NCBI GenBank assembly: GCA_017942025.1 | Contig: JAGAVH010000008.1 | Location: forward strand, 1 to 44,859 | Length of the DNA stretch: 44,859 nucleotides | Source of the DNA: Ruminiclostridium sp. | GTDB taxonomy: Bacteria; Bacillota; Clostridia; Oscillospirales; Ruminococcaceae | Direction: 5' to 3' | Shown: piece by piece, positions 24,976 to 35,343 of the stretch | Layout of the letters: every line of letters begins with the position of its first letter | Numbering within the stretch: position 1 is the first letter of the stretch | Made by a program: the position numbers and the translations under genes | The notes under the pieces: generated by a model | Database searches by the model: none | Told to the model about the DNA's origin: nothing | What the model saw: only the letters and a program-made list of their open reading frames with translations

Positions 24976-25920
24976 TCAGGCGATAATTTCAAATAATCTG
25001 CTGCTGCAATATGCCGCAAAAACCTTTGCATTTACATTATAATCCGATAATGCGGTCAGCTCCTCTATCCTCTCTGTGAGAGTATAGAGCTTTTTAAAGG
25101 TCAGCTTTTCTTTAAGTTCCTTTACTGCGCCTTCGTCTGCGCTGTCGGGACGTACCGCACTGCCTATTATTTCATAAAGTGCGTAAAGTATTCCGAAAAG
25201 CTCTTCTCTGTCGGTATAATGTGAAAACTCCTTTGCGGTTTCGTACTCGTTTTCGTCCGCTATGCATCTTGCTATTCTTTCGGCGCTCTCCCGCAGAGCA
25301 ACCTTTTTCTTGTCGTTTATGATATCAAGTATTCTGCCCGGATTCTTTCCAAGCTTCAGAACATATTTTGTTGCCTCCTGCTCGGGCACGCCCTTTGCCA
25401 CAAGACAGCTTACGCAGTCGTGGTTGGTCATTTCCGACACAGGGATGGTAACTACTCTTGATTTTATGGTCGGCAGTACCGACGCGGTATTCTTGCAGGT
25501 GAAAATATACCTGTTATACTTCGACGGTTCTTCGATAGCCTTCAGCAGGATGTTCTGCTGTACCTCGCTCATTTCGTCGCAGTCCTCAAAGATAACTATA
25601 CGCAAATCGCCGTCGTTGGGGAAAAGAGATGTCTGCTGTACTATATCCCTTATACCGTCGGCGGTATATTTTTCTCCCTTTGCAAATATAACATCGGGGT
25701 GGTCGTCATTCTTTATATTGGTACAGTTGCGGCACTCCATACAGGGAGCCTTGTCACTGTTTTCGCACAGCATAAGAAGAGCGCACCAACGGGCAAGCAT
25801 TTTCTTGCCTGTCCCCTTTTCGCCTGTAAACATTATGGCGTGGGGCATTCTGCCGTCGTTATAAAGAGCTTTGAGGCGATCCGTTTCACTCTGCTTGCCG
25901 AAAAGCGTCAAATCTATCAT
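24976..25920 (-). CDS. holB: DNA polymerase III delta' subunit
   Basis: Clamp-loader subunit, 314 residues. GEKGTGKKMLA near residue 35 is the Walker A motif. The zinc module is CENSDKAPCMECRNC. IFEDCDEMSEVQQNILLKAIEEPSKY is split over the Walker B region and the sensor region. The C-terminal collar is divergent, as usual. Its ATG overlaps the darA stop (TGATG), showing translational coupling, and ricT follows 33 bases later. Confidence 0.93.
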   Translation of the reverse strand: MIDLTLFGKQSETDRLKALYNDGRMPHAIMFTGEKGTGKKMLARWCALLMLCENSDKAPCMECRNCTNIKNDDHPDVIFAKGEKYTADGIRDIVQQTSLFPNDGDLRIVIFEDCDEMSEVQQNILLKAIEEPSKYNRYIFTCKNTASVLPTIKSRVVTIPVSEMTNHDCVSCLVAKGVPEQEATKYVLKLGKNPGRILDIINDKKKVALRESAERIARCIADENEYETAKEFSHYTDREELFGILYALYEIIGSAVRPDSADEGAVKELKEKLTFKKLYTLTERIEELTALSDYNVNAKVFAAYCSSRLFEIIA

Positions 25921-26243
25921 CAGACCTTTTCAAACCTTTCAACATTTGTGACGAATATAGTTGCACCGCCTACAAATACCTCGGCAGGCATACCTGTATA
26001 ACCGGCCTCTCCATAAGAAGCTACAGAGGATACATACTGTTTTCTCTTGTGGGAGTGATTTTTAATGACCTCAATGATGCCATTTACCTTTTCATCATCC
26101 GAACAGATAAGAAAGGTGGTATTTCCCGACATAAGGAATCCGCCTGTAGACGCAAGCTTTGTTGCCTGATATCCTGCTTTTGTAAGCGCAGATGATACAG
26201 CGTGTGCGTCATCGTTATTGACAATTGCATAAATAAGCTTCAT
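25920..26243 (-). CDS. darA: Cyclic-di-AMP receptor DarA/PstA
   Basis: A small PII-like protein of 107 residues that binds c-di-AMP as a trimer. LIYAIVNNDDAHAVSSAL opens the first strand and helix. KLASTGGFLMSGNTTFL contains the T-loop-adjacent ligand-binding residues, and GGATIFVTNVERFE closes the domain. AAGGAG precedes the start. The operon with holB and ricT is conserved in Firmicutes. The receptor's downstream partner is not known from this sequence. Confidence 0.95.
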   Translation of the reverse strand: MKLIYAIVNNDDAHAVSSALTKAGYQATKLASTGGFLMSGNTTFLICSDDEKVNGIIEVIKNHSHKRKQYVSSVASYGEAGYTGMPAEVFVGGATIFVTNVERFEKV

Positions 26244-26282
26244 AACTTTTCTCCTTTTCAGAAAGTGCCTGTTATTTTATAT

Positions 26283-26311
26283 ATTGTATCACAAAAAGCC
26301 TTTTTTGTAAA
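26283..26311 (-). promoter_or_regulatory. Promoter of the darA-holB-ricT operon
   Basis: Minus-strand TTTACA (26306-26311) and TACAAT (26283-26288) have a 17-base spacer. The -35 region lies in a motif (AAAAGCCTTTTGTAAAGA type) that occurs twice, at about 26294-26312 and 26326-26343. Confidence 0.72.
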
Positions 26312-26364
26312 GAAAAATTTAATTGCAAAAGCCTTTTGTAAAGATTTTTTCAATATTTTTATTT

Positions 26365-26400
26365 GTTGTACTGGAAATAGTACAACCAATATAGTATAAT
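26365..26400 (+). promoter_or_regulatory. addBA promoter with inverted-repeat operator
   Basis: The -10 TATAAT (26395-26400) has only a weak -35 (TGGAAA, 26372-26377). A perfect inverted repeat, GTTGTACT and AGTACAAC with a 6-base spacer (26365-26386), covers the -35. It does not match the Bacillus LexA box (GAAC-N4-GTTC). A dedicated regulator is likely but not identified. Confidence 0.62.
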
Positions 26401-26428
26401 GGATATATAAAATATCTCGGAGGGCGCT

Positions 26429-29400
26429 ATGTTGAATTTTATTCTTGGCAGAGCAGGCAGCGGAAAAACAGACGAAATATACGACAGACTGTGCAAAACA
26501 GAGGGTAAGGCTATGCTTATAGTACCCGACCAGTTTGTTTTTGAGGCAGAAAGAATAATTGCGGAAAGAACAGATGAAAAGGCGGCAAATATCACCATAA
26601 CCGGCTTTTCTTCTCTGTCGGAAAACATTCTGCGCAGATATTCGAAAAGAAAGAGCTATGCCGACGCTACCGCAAAGCATATCATTATGCTCGAAACCTT
26701 AAAGGAGCTTAAAAAGAGCCTCAGACTCTACAGCACAGCGGTAAACAAAAAGGGCTTCGCAGACTTTTCCCTGAATGCGGTTGAAGAGCTCAAAAGGGCA
26801 GGCGTTACTCCCGATACCCTTGCCGCTGTTTCGGATAATCTGCAGGGCAGTCTGAAGGACAAAACGGCAGAAATTGCGCTCATATACGCTCTTTACAACA
26901 AAAAGCTGTGCGACATATACGACGACAGGGAGGATAACCTCATCATCTGCTCGGAACTTGCGGCGGAAAACGGGTATTTCAGAGAATACACCGTATTCAT
27001 CGACGGCTTTGACAGCTTTTCAGGCTCACAGCTGAGATTTCTTACTCCGATAATCGCAGACAGCCGTGACTGTCATATTGCTTTGCGCCTTGACAGAAGT
27101 ATAAGAAACGAGCTTAATCAGGCTACCGCAGAAGACACCTTCGACCGACTGGAAAAAACAGCACAGAAAGAAGGCTGTGCTACAGCCTGCGTGGAGCTGA
27201 GCAAAAACAAAAGATATAAAAACGACTGTCTGCTAAGGCTGAGAGATGTCCTTTCGGGCGACAGAGCCGAAAAATATACTGGCGATGATGTCAACGACAG
27301 CATTATCTGTAAAATGAGCAGAAGCATTGACGCAGAATCGGATTATGTTTTTGCCGAAATAAAAAAGCTCACAAAAAGGGGCTATCGTTACAGCGATATA
27401 AATATACTCTGCCCCTCTCCCGCAAGATATATAAACAGCATCAGCTCCTCGGCGCTGAGATATGATGTGCCGCTGTTTGCGGACATCCCCTCCCCTATAA
27501 GCAGAAAGCCGCTGATAAAGTACCTTATCACCCTTCTGACAGCGGCGGAACAGCCGGACGGTCACAATGTGATGAAGCTGATAAAAAGCGGCTTTGCAAG
27601 AACTGTCAGCGAAAAGGGCGGCACAAGACCGATAAACCTCAGAGAGATAAACGAGCTTAACAGCTACTGTGACAAGTGGGATATAACTCATCTCAGCTTT
27701 GCAAAGCCCTTCTCCCATATAGAAACCGAGGATGAAAAAAGGCTGGACGCCCTGCGTGACAGCGTAGTTACTCCCCTTGTAAAATTCGGCAGAAGCTGTG
27801 AAAATAAGACAGGCGGCGAGATAACACGTCTCTTTGTCGATTATCTTTTTGAAAGCGCAGATATAAAGGCGGCTATACAGGGAAAATGTCAGGACAGAAC
27901 GACAAGAGAGCTTAAATACAACAAGGAACTGACAGAGGAATATAATCAGCTCTGGTCGATAGTGTGCGACCTGCTTGAATCGGTCAGCACAGCTATGGAG
28001 GATATACCCTGCACCCTTAAAGAATACAGCGAAATACTTGCAGGCAGTGCAGAGCTTATCTCCCTTTCAAAGCCTCCGCAGGTACTGGACAGCGTAATGT
28101 TCGGCGATATCCGCCGTACAAGGTCCAAGGGTGCAAAGGTGGTATTTGTAACAGGCGCTGACGAAAACAGCTTTCCCGACTGCAATACCGACGACGGCGG
28201 CGGCGTATTTACCCTGCAGGAATATTCTATCCTTGCGGACAACAATATAGATTTGTTCTGCGACGGCGACAAGAGGTACACCGCAGAGCTTGCCGCCTGC
28301 TGTAAGGCTCTTACTCTCCCCTCCGAAAAGCTGTATGTAACCTATACCGGCGGCAAGGGACAGATGGGCGAATATATGCAGATTGTTACAGACCTGTTCA
28401 GCATAGATATATCAGAAAATGATATATCGAAGCTTCCCGCTGCCTTTTTCTGTGAGAGCATACGCTCCGCAGAAAAACAGCTGTCTATGAATTTTGCCGA
28501 CGAAACTGCGGCAAGAGAGATAAGAACGGCATTATGCCGGTCGGGCGATTCTGCCTATACCGAGCTTATTGCCTGTGCAGAAAAAAGACTTCTGCCCGAC
28601 GCAAACATTCACTTGGTGGACCCAGACAGAGCGGGGCTTATCTTCGGCTTTGATTCTCTTTCGCCCACCGCTATAAAGAGTCTTGATTCCTGCCGCTTCG
28701 GATACTTCTGCCAGTACGGACTGAGGATAAGAACTCCCTCTTCAAAAAAGCTTAACCCTCAGAACGTGGGTAACATAGTGCATTATGTAATGGACTACTG
28801 CTTCAGAAAATTCTATGACGGCACAGAAGAAAACCGCCTGATACCCGAAAAGGATATAAAGGACGCAGTAACTGAGGCACTGGCAGAATACAGAAAAAAC
28901 GAGCTGATGGAGGAGCAGTATCATACTGTCCGCTTCAATGTGCTGTTTGATAATCTGTCGGAGATATGCTTCTATCTGCTTAAATATATGACGGAGGAGC
29001 TGGCGCAAAGCCGCTTCAGACCTACGTATTTTGAGCTTAATCTGAAAAATCCCGCCACCGACGAAAAAAGCGGCTTTGTATCAAAGCCCTTTAAGATATC
29101 AGTCGATGTAAAGGGTAAAAAGGAAGAAATCAACCTTTACGGTACCGTTGACCGGGTGGATATTGCTCATATCACCGACGAAGAAAAAGCTGAAAAGCAG
29201 ATAAGGGTAATAGACTACAAGACAGGTAAGGAAAGCTTCGGCCTCGAAAAGGTCTATTACGGACTCAGCCTGCAGCTTCTTATATATCTGTTTACTCTGG
29301 CAGAGGGAAATCCGGGATATGTTCCCTCCTCCGCTACCTATTACCCCTCAGGCGCTGTGGGAGAGCAGTCGGATACCGCAAATCCCGACAGCGACAAGCT

Positions 29401-29809
29401 CAGGGATATCTGGATGAAGAATCACGGAGAAGAAGGTATTGTGGTAAAGGATACAAACGGCGATAAGGAAAGAGATAACTACAAGAGCCGTACCCTCAAC
29501 GGCAACGGAAAGCGCACGGATTATTTCAAGGCTACCACCGTAACCGCTGATAAGCTGGAAAGGCTGAAGGAGCATATCATCACCACTATATCCGATAACG
29601 TAAGCTGTATAAAGCAGGGTGATGTAACTGCAAATCCCCTGAAAAAGGGCGATGAGGAAATTTCCTGCAAATTCTGTAAATATAACGTGATATGCGGAGC
29701 CGGAAAAGAGCACGTGACAGAGATAGAAAACAGCGAATCCGCAAACTTTGTAACAGATATAACCGATACAAACGAAAATAAGGCAGGTGACAGCAATGGC
29801 GACAAATAA
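26429..29809 (+). CDS. addB: ATP-dependent helicase/nuclease subunit B
   Basis: Second subunit of the AddAB double-strand-break resection complex that loads recombination. 1126 residues. The Walker A motif is GRAGSGKT (7-14). The C-terminal RecB-type nuclease has the catalytic RVIDYKTGK. Four cysteines hold the 4Fe-4S cluster: Cys755 (in DSCRFGYF), Cys1080, Cys1083 and Cys1089. The C-x2-C-x5-C spacing matches the Bacillus protein. The gene overlaps addA by 14 bases. It is divergent from darA with a palindromic operator in between. Confidence 0.95.
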   Translation: MLNFILGRAGSGKTDEIYDRLCKTEGKAMLIVPDQFVFEAERIIAERTDEKAANITITGFSSLSENILRRYSKRKSYADATAKHIIMLETLKELKKSLRLYSTAVNKKGFADFSLNAVEELKRAGVTPDTLAAVSDNLQGSLKDKTAEIALIYALYNKKLCDIYDDREDNLIICSELAAENGYFREYTVFIDGFDSFSGSQLRFLTPIIADSRDCHIALRLDRSIRNELNQATAEDTFDRLEKTAQKEGCATACVELSKNKRYKNDCLLRLRDVLSGDRAEKYTGDDVNDSIICKMSRSIDAESDYVFAEIKKLTKRGYRYSDINILCPSPARYINSISSSALRYDVPLFADIPSPISRKPLIKYLITLLTAAEQPDGHNVMKLIKSGFARTVSEKGGTRPINLREINELNSYCDKWDITHLSFAKPFSHIETEDEKRLDALRDSVVTPLVKFGRSCENKTGGEITRLFVDYLFESADIKAAIQGKCQDRTTRELKYNKELTEEYNQLWSIVCDLLESVSTAMEDIPCTLKEYSEILAGSAELISLSKPPQVLDSVMFGDIRRTRSKGAKVVFVTGADENSFPDCNTDDGGGVFTLQEYSILADNNIDLFCDGDKRYTAELAACCKALTLPSEKLYVTYTGGKGQMGEYMQIVTDLFSIDISENDISKLPAAFFCESIRSAEKQLSMNFADETAAREIRTALCRSGDSAYTELIACAEKRLLPDANIHLVDPDRAGLIFGFDSLSPTAIKSLDSCRFGYFCQYGLRIRTPSSKKLNPQNVGNIVHYVMDYCFRKFYDGTEENRLIPEKDIKDAVTEALAEYRKNELMEEQYHTVRFNVLFDNLSEICFYLLKYMTEELAQSRFRPTYFELNLKNPATDEKSGFVSKPFKISVDVKGKKEEINLYGTVDRVDIAHITDEEKAEKQIRVIDYKTGKESFGLEKVYYGLSLQLLIYLFTLAEGNPGYVPSSATYYPSGAVGEQSDTANPDSDKLRDIWMKNHGEEGIVVKDTNGDKERDNYKSRTLNGNGKRTDYFKATTVTADKLERLKEHIITTISDNVSCIKQGDVTANPLKKGDEEISCKFCKYNVICGAGKEHVTEIENSESANFVTDITDTNENKAGDSNGDK

Positions 29810-32800
29810 AACAGTAAGCTGGACAGACGACCAGCAGATGGCTATCGACCACAGAAACGGCGGTGCGATAGTAGACGCAAACGCAGGCGCAGGAAAGACT
29901 GCCGTACTTACTACCCGTATTGCGGACATACTGAGCGACAAGGAAAATATAACCGATCCCTCAGGACTTGTTATAATCACCTTTACAAAAAAGGCGGCGG
30001 CAGAGCTGAAAACAAGACTGACAAGAAAAATGAAGGAAAAGCTCTCGGAGGAGCCGCAGAATGCGGAATTTCTCCGCCGCCAGTGCTCTCTGCTTCACAA
30101 CGCCAGAATATCCACTATAAGCTCCTTCTGTTTTTCTCTTATAAGAGAGAATATAGAGCTGTCCTCCCTTTCTCAGGGCTTTTCCATTATGGAGGAGGCA
30201 AGAGCACAGATGCTCCGCTATGCTATAACCGAGCAGGCGGTGGAAAACTACTACAAAACCGCAGATAAGGACAGCCTTAAACTGATACTCGACCATTTTG
30301 CAGGTAAAAACGGCGATAAAATGCTGGTAGAGGCGATTATGAGTATCACAGGCTATGCACAGAATCTGCCCGACCCCGACGGCTGGTATGAGCTTTGCAA
30401 GGACAGCTCCAGGCTGGACGACATTGCAGACAGCTTAAAAAATAACATTACACAAGCTTTGACGGAGCTTTCTGACCTTTGCGATAATCTTACCGTGCTA
30501 TACGACGGACTGTGTGAACAGGACAAGCTGAAGGCGGCCGAGAAGAGAGCAAAGGAATGTATGGAGCAGTTTATACCCTTTTGCCGTGACAAGATGGCTG
30601 AAATACATACCGCCTGCGACAGCGACGATTTCAGTAATATCACCTTTATGGATATGAAGGCTATAAAAGCCGCTGTCCCCGATTTCACAAAGACAAAAAT
30701 CGACGTACATTCCGCAGATGTAAAGCAGACGGCTGAGGCTCTTGAAAAGCTGTTTTCTGCGGCAAAAACTTACCGCTCAATAAAAAGCAGGCTCTATACA
30801 AGTCAGCCTGTCATAGATATCCTTGTAGATATCGCCAGAACCAGCGAGGCGCTTTACAGCGCAGAAAAAGAAACCCTCAATGCGGCAGATTACGCCGACG
30901 CAGAGCGACAGCTCTATAATATGGTACAAAAGCATCCTGAAATAAAGGAAAGAGCCGGTATAAAGCTTATTATCGTGGATGAATTTCAGGACAGCAACCG
31001 ACTGCAGTACGAGATATTCAGGGCGTTATCCGATAACGAAGAAAACCTCTATTTTGTAGGCGATATAAAGCAGTCAATCTACGCCTTCCGCGGTGCACAG
31101 TCGGAGGTATTCGACGAGGTGACGAAAAATCCCATATATACTCATCTCAGCCTCAACCATAATTTCCGTAGTACAGACAAGGTAATAAACGGCATAAACG
31201 ATATTTTCAGCTCTGTTATGACCTATGAGCTGGGCGGCGTTGATTATGCCCGAAACAGCTGTCTTGTGCTGGGCAACTCTGAAAATGTATCAGAAAATCC
31301 CGAGGATATTGTCGAGGTGATTACAGTCACCGACGAAAACAAAAACAGCGACAACGGCAACGCCGAGGCGGACTATGTGGCATATCATATAAACAAGATG
31401 ATAAAATCAGGCTATATAGTGGAAAACAGACCCTGCAGGCCGGAGGATTTTGCCATACTTCTCCGTTCTGTAAGCGACAAAGCGCCTTGCTTTGCAAGGG
31501 CTCTTGCCGACTACGGCATACCCTGCGTCACAAAGAATGACGGAAAGCTGTTTTCTGAGCCTGAAACTATTCTTATGACAGATTTCCTTAAAGTGATTGA
31601 CGACCCGTATAACGACGAAAGCCTTGCAAGACTGCTTATGTCGCCGCTCTTCGGATTTTCGGCAGACAATATGGCGGCTGTCAGAACCTGCACGGCAGGC
31701 TTTGATGTAAAAGGTATCCGCGAATACTCGGAAATTGCCGACAAGGAGCTTATAGCGTATGCGGCGGCAAGCAGTAAAAAGCCGCTTTACACCTGCCTGA
31801 AAAAGGCTGTAACCGGCTATGAACTGGGCGAGGAGCAGTTTCCTGCTTTACGCGGCCTTTATCAGGAAAATCCTGAGCTTTTCGGCACTATGAGCGACCG
31901 CAAATGCTCCCTTTTTGAAGCGGAGCTTGACAGACTGAGAGGCGTTATGGCGGCAAGCTCTCCCTCGGAGCTTATCAAATGCATCTACGATACCACCTCC
32001 ACCGCCGACCTGTTGACGGTAGGCGAAAACGCCGAAAGCCGCAGAATAAACCTTATGGAGCTTTTATCCCTTGCGGAGGAATACGGCAGATATCATACCG
32101 ACGGTATATTATCCGAGTTTTTAAGCTATATAGAGGAGATGAAGGTGCGAGGTCAGAAGGTCGGAACAAATACGGATTCCACCGTTCTCGGTGTTCAGAT
32201 TATGTCGATACACGCCTCCAAGGGACTGGAGTTTCCGATTGTATTTGTCAGCGACTGTGCCAAGACCTTCAACACCGACGACGCTACCAAGCCCGTCATC
32301 TTCAGCGAAGAATATGGTATATGCATAAAGGATGTCAACAAGGCTATGATGTCAAAACTTCCCTCCCCAGCCTATGAAAAAACAGCCGAAGCAATCATCG
32401 CAAAAATGAGGAGCGAGGAAATGCGCCTTCTGTACGTAGCTGCCACCAGAGCAAGAAACAAGCTGATATTCAGCGGCAGGTCAAGTACGGGACTGAGCAA
32501 CGCAAATTCTGCCGAGTGGCTTATTGCAAGGTCAAGCTATCTGTCCTGGGTACTTGTCCCTCTGGCAAAGGGCTATACCGAAAACATTCGCTACAGAGAG
32601 GTATCGCTGTATCAGGAAAAGGAAAACGACAGAAACGACAGCGATATTGATATCGTTGCTGTGGAAAGCCCCGTCACCGAGGCAGATGAATCTGCCGTTC
32701 TCGCTATAAAACAGCAGATTACCAACGAGTACACACACCTTGACGCTACAAAACTTGCGGCAAAATACACCGCTACGGGACTTGCCGCTATGAAGAGGCA

Positions 32801-33389
32801 GGACAAGGATAAAAAATGCGAGCTGTATGTGGCAAAGCCTGTATTTGCCACAGGCAAGGACAAGGGAAAGCTCAGCGGTAAAAAGCGAGGCGACGCCTAT
32901 CATAAGCTTATGGAGCATATTCCCTTTGATAAGCCTATGTCGGAGCAGGAAGTAAAGAATTATATTGAAAACTGCACAGCAGATTACCTCTCAGACGCAG
33001 AAAGAGAATGTATAACGCCCACAGATATCAGCAGATTCTTTGACGACGATATCGCCGCACGTATGCTGAAAAGCGGCAGAATATACAGAGAGTATCCTAT
33101 ATTCCACCGTCTGTCAGATGAAATAATGGAGGAAATAGCCGAAGCTTTCGACAAGAGTATAACCGACAGACCATACGTTCAGGGTATTGCGGATATGTTC
33201 TTTATCGAAGATGACGGAATCGTGCTGATTGACTACAAAACCGACAGTCATTCCGACGAGGAGAAGCTCAGCGAGGACTATTCATTCCAGCTCAAAGTGT
33301 ATGAAGAGGCTTTATCCAAGGCATTCTCCCTGCCTGTAAAGGAAAAGTATATCTATTCATTTAAAAAGGGCAGAATGGTCACTCTCTGA
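29796..33389 (+). CDS. addA: ATP-dependent helicase/nuclease subunit A
   Basis: UvrD-like 3'-5' helicase and nuclease of AddAB, about 1197 residues. The Q motif is WTDDQQMAI (9-17) and Walker A is AGAGKT (30-35). The other helicase motifs are LIIVDEFQD, VGDIKQSIYAFRGA, LNHNFRS, SIHASKGLEFPIVF and VAATRARNKL. The nuclease domain near the C-terminus has GDAYHKLME and VLIDYKTDS. I start it at the ATG at 29796, eight bases after AGGCAGG; a GTG at 29787 is possible. The overlap with addB indicates coupling, and a terminator follows the stop. Confidence 0.96.
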   Translation: MATNKTVSWTDDQQMAIDHRNGGAIVDANAGAGKTAVLTTRIADILSDKENITDPSGLVIITFTKKAAAELKTRLTRKMKEKLSEEPQNAEFLRRQCSLLHNARISTISSFCFSLIRENIELSSLSQGFSIMEEARAQMLRYAITEQAVENYYKTADKDSLKLILDHFAGKNGDKMLVEAIMSITGYAQNLPDPDGWYELCKDSSRLDDIADSLKNNITQALTELSDLCDNLTVLYDGLCEQDKLKAAEKRAKECMEQFIPFCRDKMAEIHTACDSDDFSNITFMDMKAIKAAVPDFTKTKIDVHSADVKQTAEALEKLFSAAKTYRSIKSRLYTSQPVIDILVDIARTSEALYSAEKETLNAADYADAERQLYNMVQKHPEIKERAGIKLIIVDEFQDSNRLQYEIFRALSDNEENLYFVGDIKQSIYAFRGAQSEVFDEVTKNPIYTHLSLNHNFRSTDKVINGINDIFSSVMTYELGGVDYARNSCLVLGNSENVSENPEDIVEVITVTDENKNSDNGNAEADYVAYHINKMIKSGYIVENRPCRPEDFAILLRSVSDKAPCFARALADYGIPCVTKNDGKLFSEPETILMTDFLKVIDDPYNDESLARLLMSPLFGFSADNMAAVRTCTAGFDVKGIREYSEIADKELIAYAAASSKKPLYTCLKKAVTGYELGEEQFPALRGLYQENPELFGTMSDRKCSLFEAELDRLRGVMAASSPSELIKCIYDTTSTADLLTVGENAESRRINLMELLSLAEEYGRYHTDGILSEFLSYIEEMKVRGQKVGTNTDSTVLGVQIMSIHASKGLEFPIVFVSDCAKTFNTDDATKPVIFSEEYGICIKDVNKAMMSKLPSPAYEKTAEAIIAKMRSEEMRLLYVAATRARNKLIFSGRSSTGLSNANSAEWLIARSSYLSWVLVPLAKGYTENIRYREVSLYQEKENDRNDSDIDIVAVESPVTEADESAVLAIKQQITNEYTHLDATKLAAKYTATGLAAMKRQDKDKKCELYVAKPVFATGKDKGKLSGKKRGDAYHKLMEHIPFDKPMSEQEVKNYIENCTADYLSDAERECITPTDISRFFDDDIAARMLKSGRIYREYPIFHRLSDEIMEEIAEAFDKSITDRPYVQGIADMFFIEDDGIVLIDYKTDSHSDEEKLSEDYSFQLKVYEEALSKAFSLPVKEKYIYSFKKGRMVTL

Positions 33390-33408
33390 CAAATTAACTC
33401 ACTTAAAT

Positions 33409-33446
33409 AAATCCGCCGCTCCGGATTTGCAAAGCGGCGGATTTTT
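33409..33446 (+). terminator. Terminator of addBA
   Basis: AAATCCGCCGCT pairs with AGCGGCGGATTT (33409-33420/33433-33444) around a 12-base loop, followed by TT and GTGT. Confidence 0.85.
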
Positions 33447-33509
33447 GTGTAATCTGCTAAAAACAAAAAAGTGAATTTCGGTTTATCTCACAAATATAAC
33501 CAAAAAACA

Positions 33510-33538
33510 TTGACTTAAAGAGAAAAAAGTGCTAGAAT
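33510..33538 (+). promoter_or_regulatory. Promoter of the chemoreceptor gene
   Basis: TTGACT (33510-33515) and TAGAAT (33533-33538) have a 17-base spacer. The leader of about 80 bases holds an ACTGC/GCAGT hairpin and two purine-rich tracts (GGGAGGAACG, GGCGGAGGG). It has no match to the c-di-GMP riboswitch core. Confidence 0.72.
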
Positions 33539-33617
33539 TATAGCATATCAATGTGACTGCTAAAGGCAGTTATAGAGAAGGGAGGAACGTATCCACGCTA
33601 CGGCGGAGGGTACATTT

Positions 33618-33641
33618 ATGATTTATGTTGAAATTATTTAA
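33618..33641 (+). other. Overlapping seven-codon ORF at the chemoreceptor start
   Basis: An ATG seven bases after GGAGGG opens the peptide MIYVEII and then a TAA stop. It overlaps the chemoreceptor start (33625) in another frame. The ribosome binding site is spaced better for this ORF than for the chemoreceptor (14 bases). It may be a coupling device or chance. Confidence 0.35.
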
Positions 33642-35310
33642 AAACGCAAAGGTAGGAGCAAAGCTCTATATCGCTTTCGGTATCGTGCTTGCATTTCTGA
33701 TTCTTATCACCGTATTCTCAAGCACAGCCTTTTTAGCAGTAAGAGATATGGTATCACAGTTCTATTCCAACACCTTCAAGAGTGTTGAGCTTGCAGACGA
33801 AATCGACTTAAAGCTTCAGGAGAGCTGTAAGGATCTTTTACAGGCAATCACAGAACCTGATGCGACTCTTACCGACAAGTACCTTTCAGAAGCACAGACG
33901 GCACTGGGTGCTATAGGTACAGACCTTGAAGAGCTTGAAAAGGTATACCTTGGCGACAAGGCTGTTCTCGAAACAATAAAGGCAGAATGCGCAGAAGCAC
34001 AATCCTTCTTTGATGACTTTACGGTAAAGGCAAAGGCAAACGACGTCGCAGGCGCATATGCGGTATATACGTCAAGACTTATGCCCTCACTTGAAACAGT
34101 TATCACAGCGGTTGACTCCATCCAGTCACACGTTGACTTAGAGGCAGAGGACGAATACAAGCACATCGGTATAAGAGTAGACCTTACTATTCTGATACTT
34201 ACCATACTCGGTATTCTTGCAGTAATATTTGCGGCAATCACAGCCTACTACGTAACAAGACTCATAAGCAAGGGCTTAAAGCAGGTACAGGCAGCCGCAG
34301 AAAATATGAGTGCCGGCAACTTCAAGTCAGAGATCACCTACCAGTCAAAGGACGAAATCGGCATACTTGCAGAAAGCACAAGAGACCTCTCCACCCGTAT
34401 GGGCAAGGTTATTGCTGATATTGACACGGTTCTTGAAGAGTTATCCATCGGCAATCTCACAGCAAAGTCTGCTGACGAATCCATGTACATAGGCGAGTTT
34501 GAGAACATTCTCGCTTCTATCAACCACTTAAAGCTCAACCTGAACAACACAATGACACAGATAAACATTGCGGCAGATCAGGTTTCAGCAGGCTCAGATC
34601 AGGTTTCTGCAGGCGCTCAGGCACTTTCTCAGGGTGCTACAGAGCAGGCTTCTTCTGTAGAAGAATTAGCGGCTACAATCACAGTTATCGCAGAGCAGAT
34701 CAAGGACAATGCAAATGGTGCGGAAAACGCAAGCGCCAAGACAAAGGAAGCCGGCTCAGAAATGGCGTCTGCAACTCAGAAGATGAACGAGCTTGTAGCG
34801 GCTATGGACGAGATAAGCACATATTCAAACGAAATCCAGGCTATTATCAAGACTATCGAGGACATTGCGTTCCAGACAAATATTCTTTCACTCAATGCGG
34901 CTGTTGAGGCGGCAAGAGCAGGAGAAGCAGGTAAGGGCTTCGCAGTAGTTGCTGACGAAGTAAGAAACCTTGCAGGTAAGTCCGCAGAGGCTGTAAACAA
35001 CACAACAGCTCTTATCGACAGCACAGTAGCTTCTATCGCCAAGGGCAACGAGCTTGTTGACGAGGTTGCACAGAGAATGAACGCAGTAACAGAGGCTGCA
35101 GGTGCAGTTGCAATTATAAGCAACGATATTTCTGTAGCGTCAAGACGTACAGCTGATTCTATTGAACAGATTACAGTAGGCGTTGACCAGATTTCCAGCG
35201 TAGTACAGACAAACTCTGCAACAGCAGAAGAATCTGCCGCAGCGTCTGAAGAACTTTCAGGTCAGGCTACAATGCTCAAGGAGCTTATCAGCACATTCAA
35301 AACTGAGTAA
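33625..35310 (+). CDS. Methyl-accepting chemotaxis protein
   Basis: A 561-residue transmembrane chemoreceptor. TM1 is at about 12-32, a four-helix-bundle-type periplasmic sensor at about 35-180 and TM2 at about 186-208. A HAMP domain and a second HAMP-like helical segment follow (about 209-310). The long cytoplasmic coiled coil carries the kinase-contact hairpin tip around [22 protein letters not shown]. The C-terminus lacks a CheR-tethering pentapeptide. No che or flagellar genes lie nearby, so it is an orphan receptor. The ATG at 33625 is the only reasonable start because TGA closes the frame upstream. Confidence 0.95.
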   Translation: MLKLFKNAKVGAKLYIAFGIVLAFLILITVFSSTAFLAVRDMVSQFYSNTFKSVELADEIDLKLQESCKDLLQAITEPDATLTDKYLSEAQTALGAIGTDLEELEKVYLGDKAVLETIKAECAEAQSFFDDFTVKAKANDVAGAYAVYTSRLMPSLETVITAVDSIQSHVDLEAEDEYKHIGIRVDLTILILTILGILAVIFAAITAYYVTRLISKGLKQVQAAAENMSAGNFKSEITYQSKDEIGILAESTRDLSTRMGKVIADIDTVLEELSIGNLTAKSADESMYIGEFENILASINHLKLNLNNTMTQINIAADQVSAGSDQVSAGAQALSQGATEQASSVEELAATITVIAEQIKDNANGAENASAKTKEAGSEMASATQKMNELVAAMDEISTYSNEIQAIIKTIEDIAFQTNILSLNAAVEAARAGEAGKGFAVVADEVRNLAGKSAEAVNNTTALIDSTVASIAKGNELVDEVAQRMNAVTEAAGAVAIISNDISVASRRTADSIEQITVGVDQISSVVQTNSATAEESAAASEELSGQATMLKELISTFKTE

Positions 35311-35343
35311 ATAACTTTTTCATATTTTTTCTCCAATCTCCCA

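Noticed and set aside
29348-29980. Minus-strand open frame of 210 codons
   Set aside because: It lies opposite the end of addB and start of addA, both with clear motifs, so there is no independent support.
33539-33617. Cyclic-di-GMP riboswitch in front of the chemoreceptor gene
   Set aside because: The leader is short and lacks the GEMM core sequences; only one small hairpin is present.
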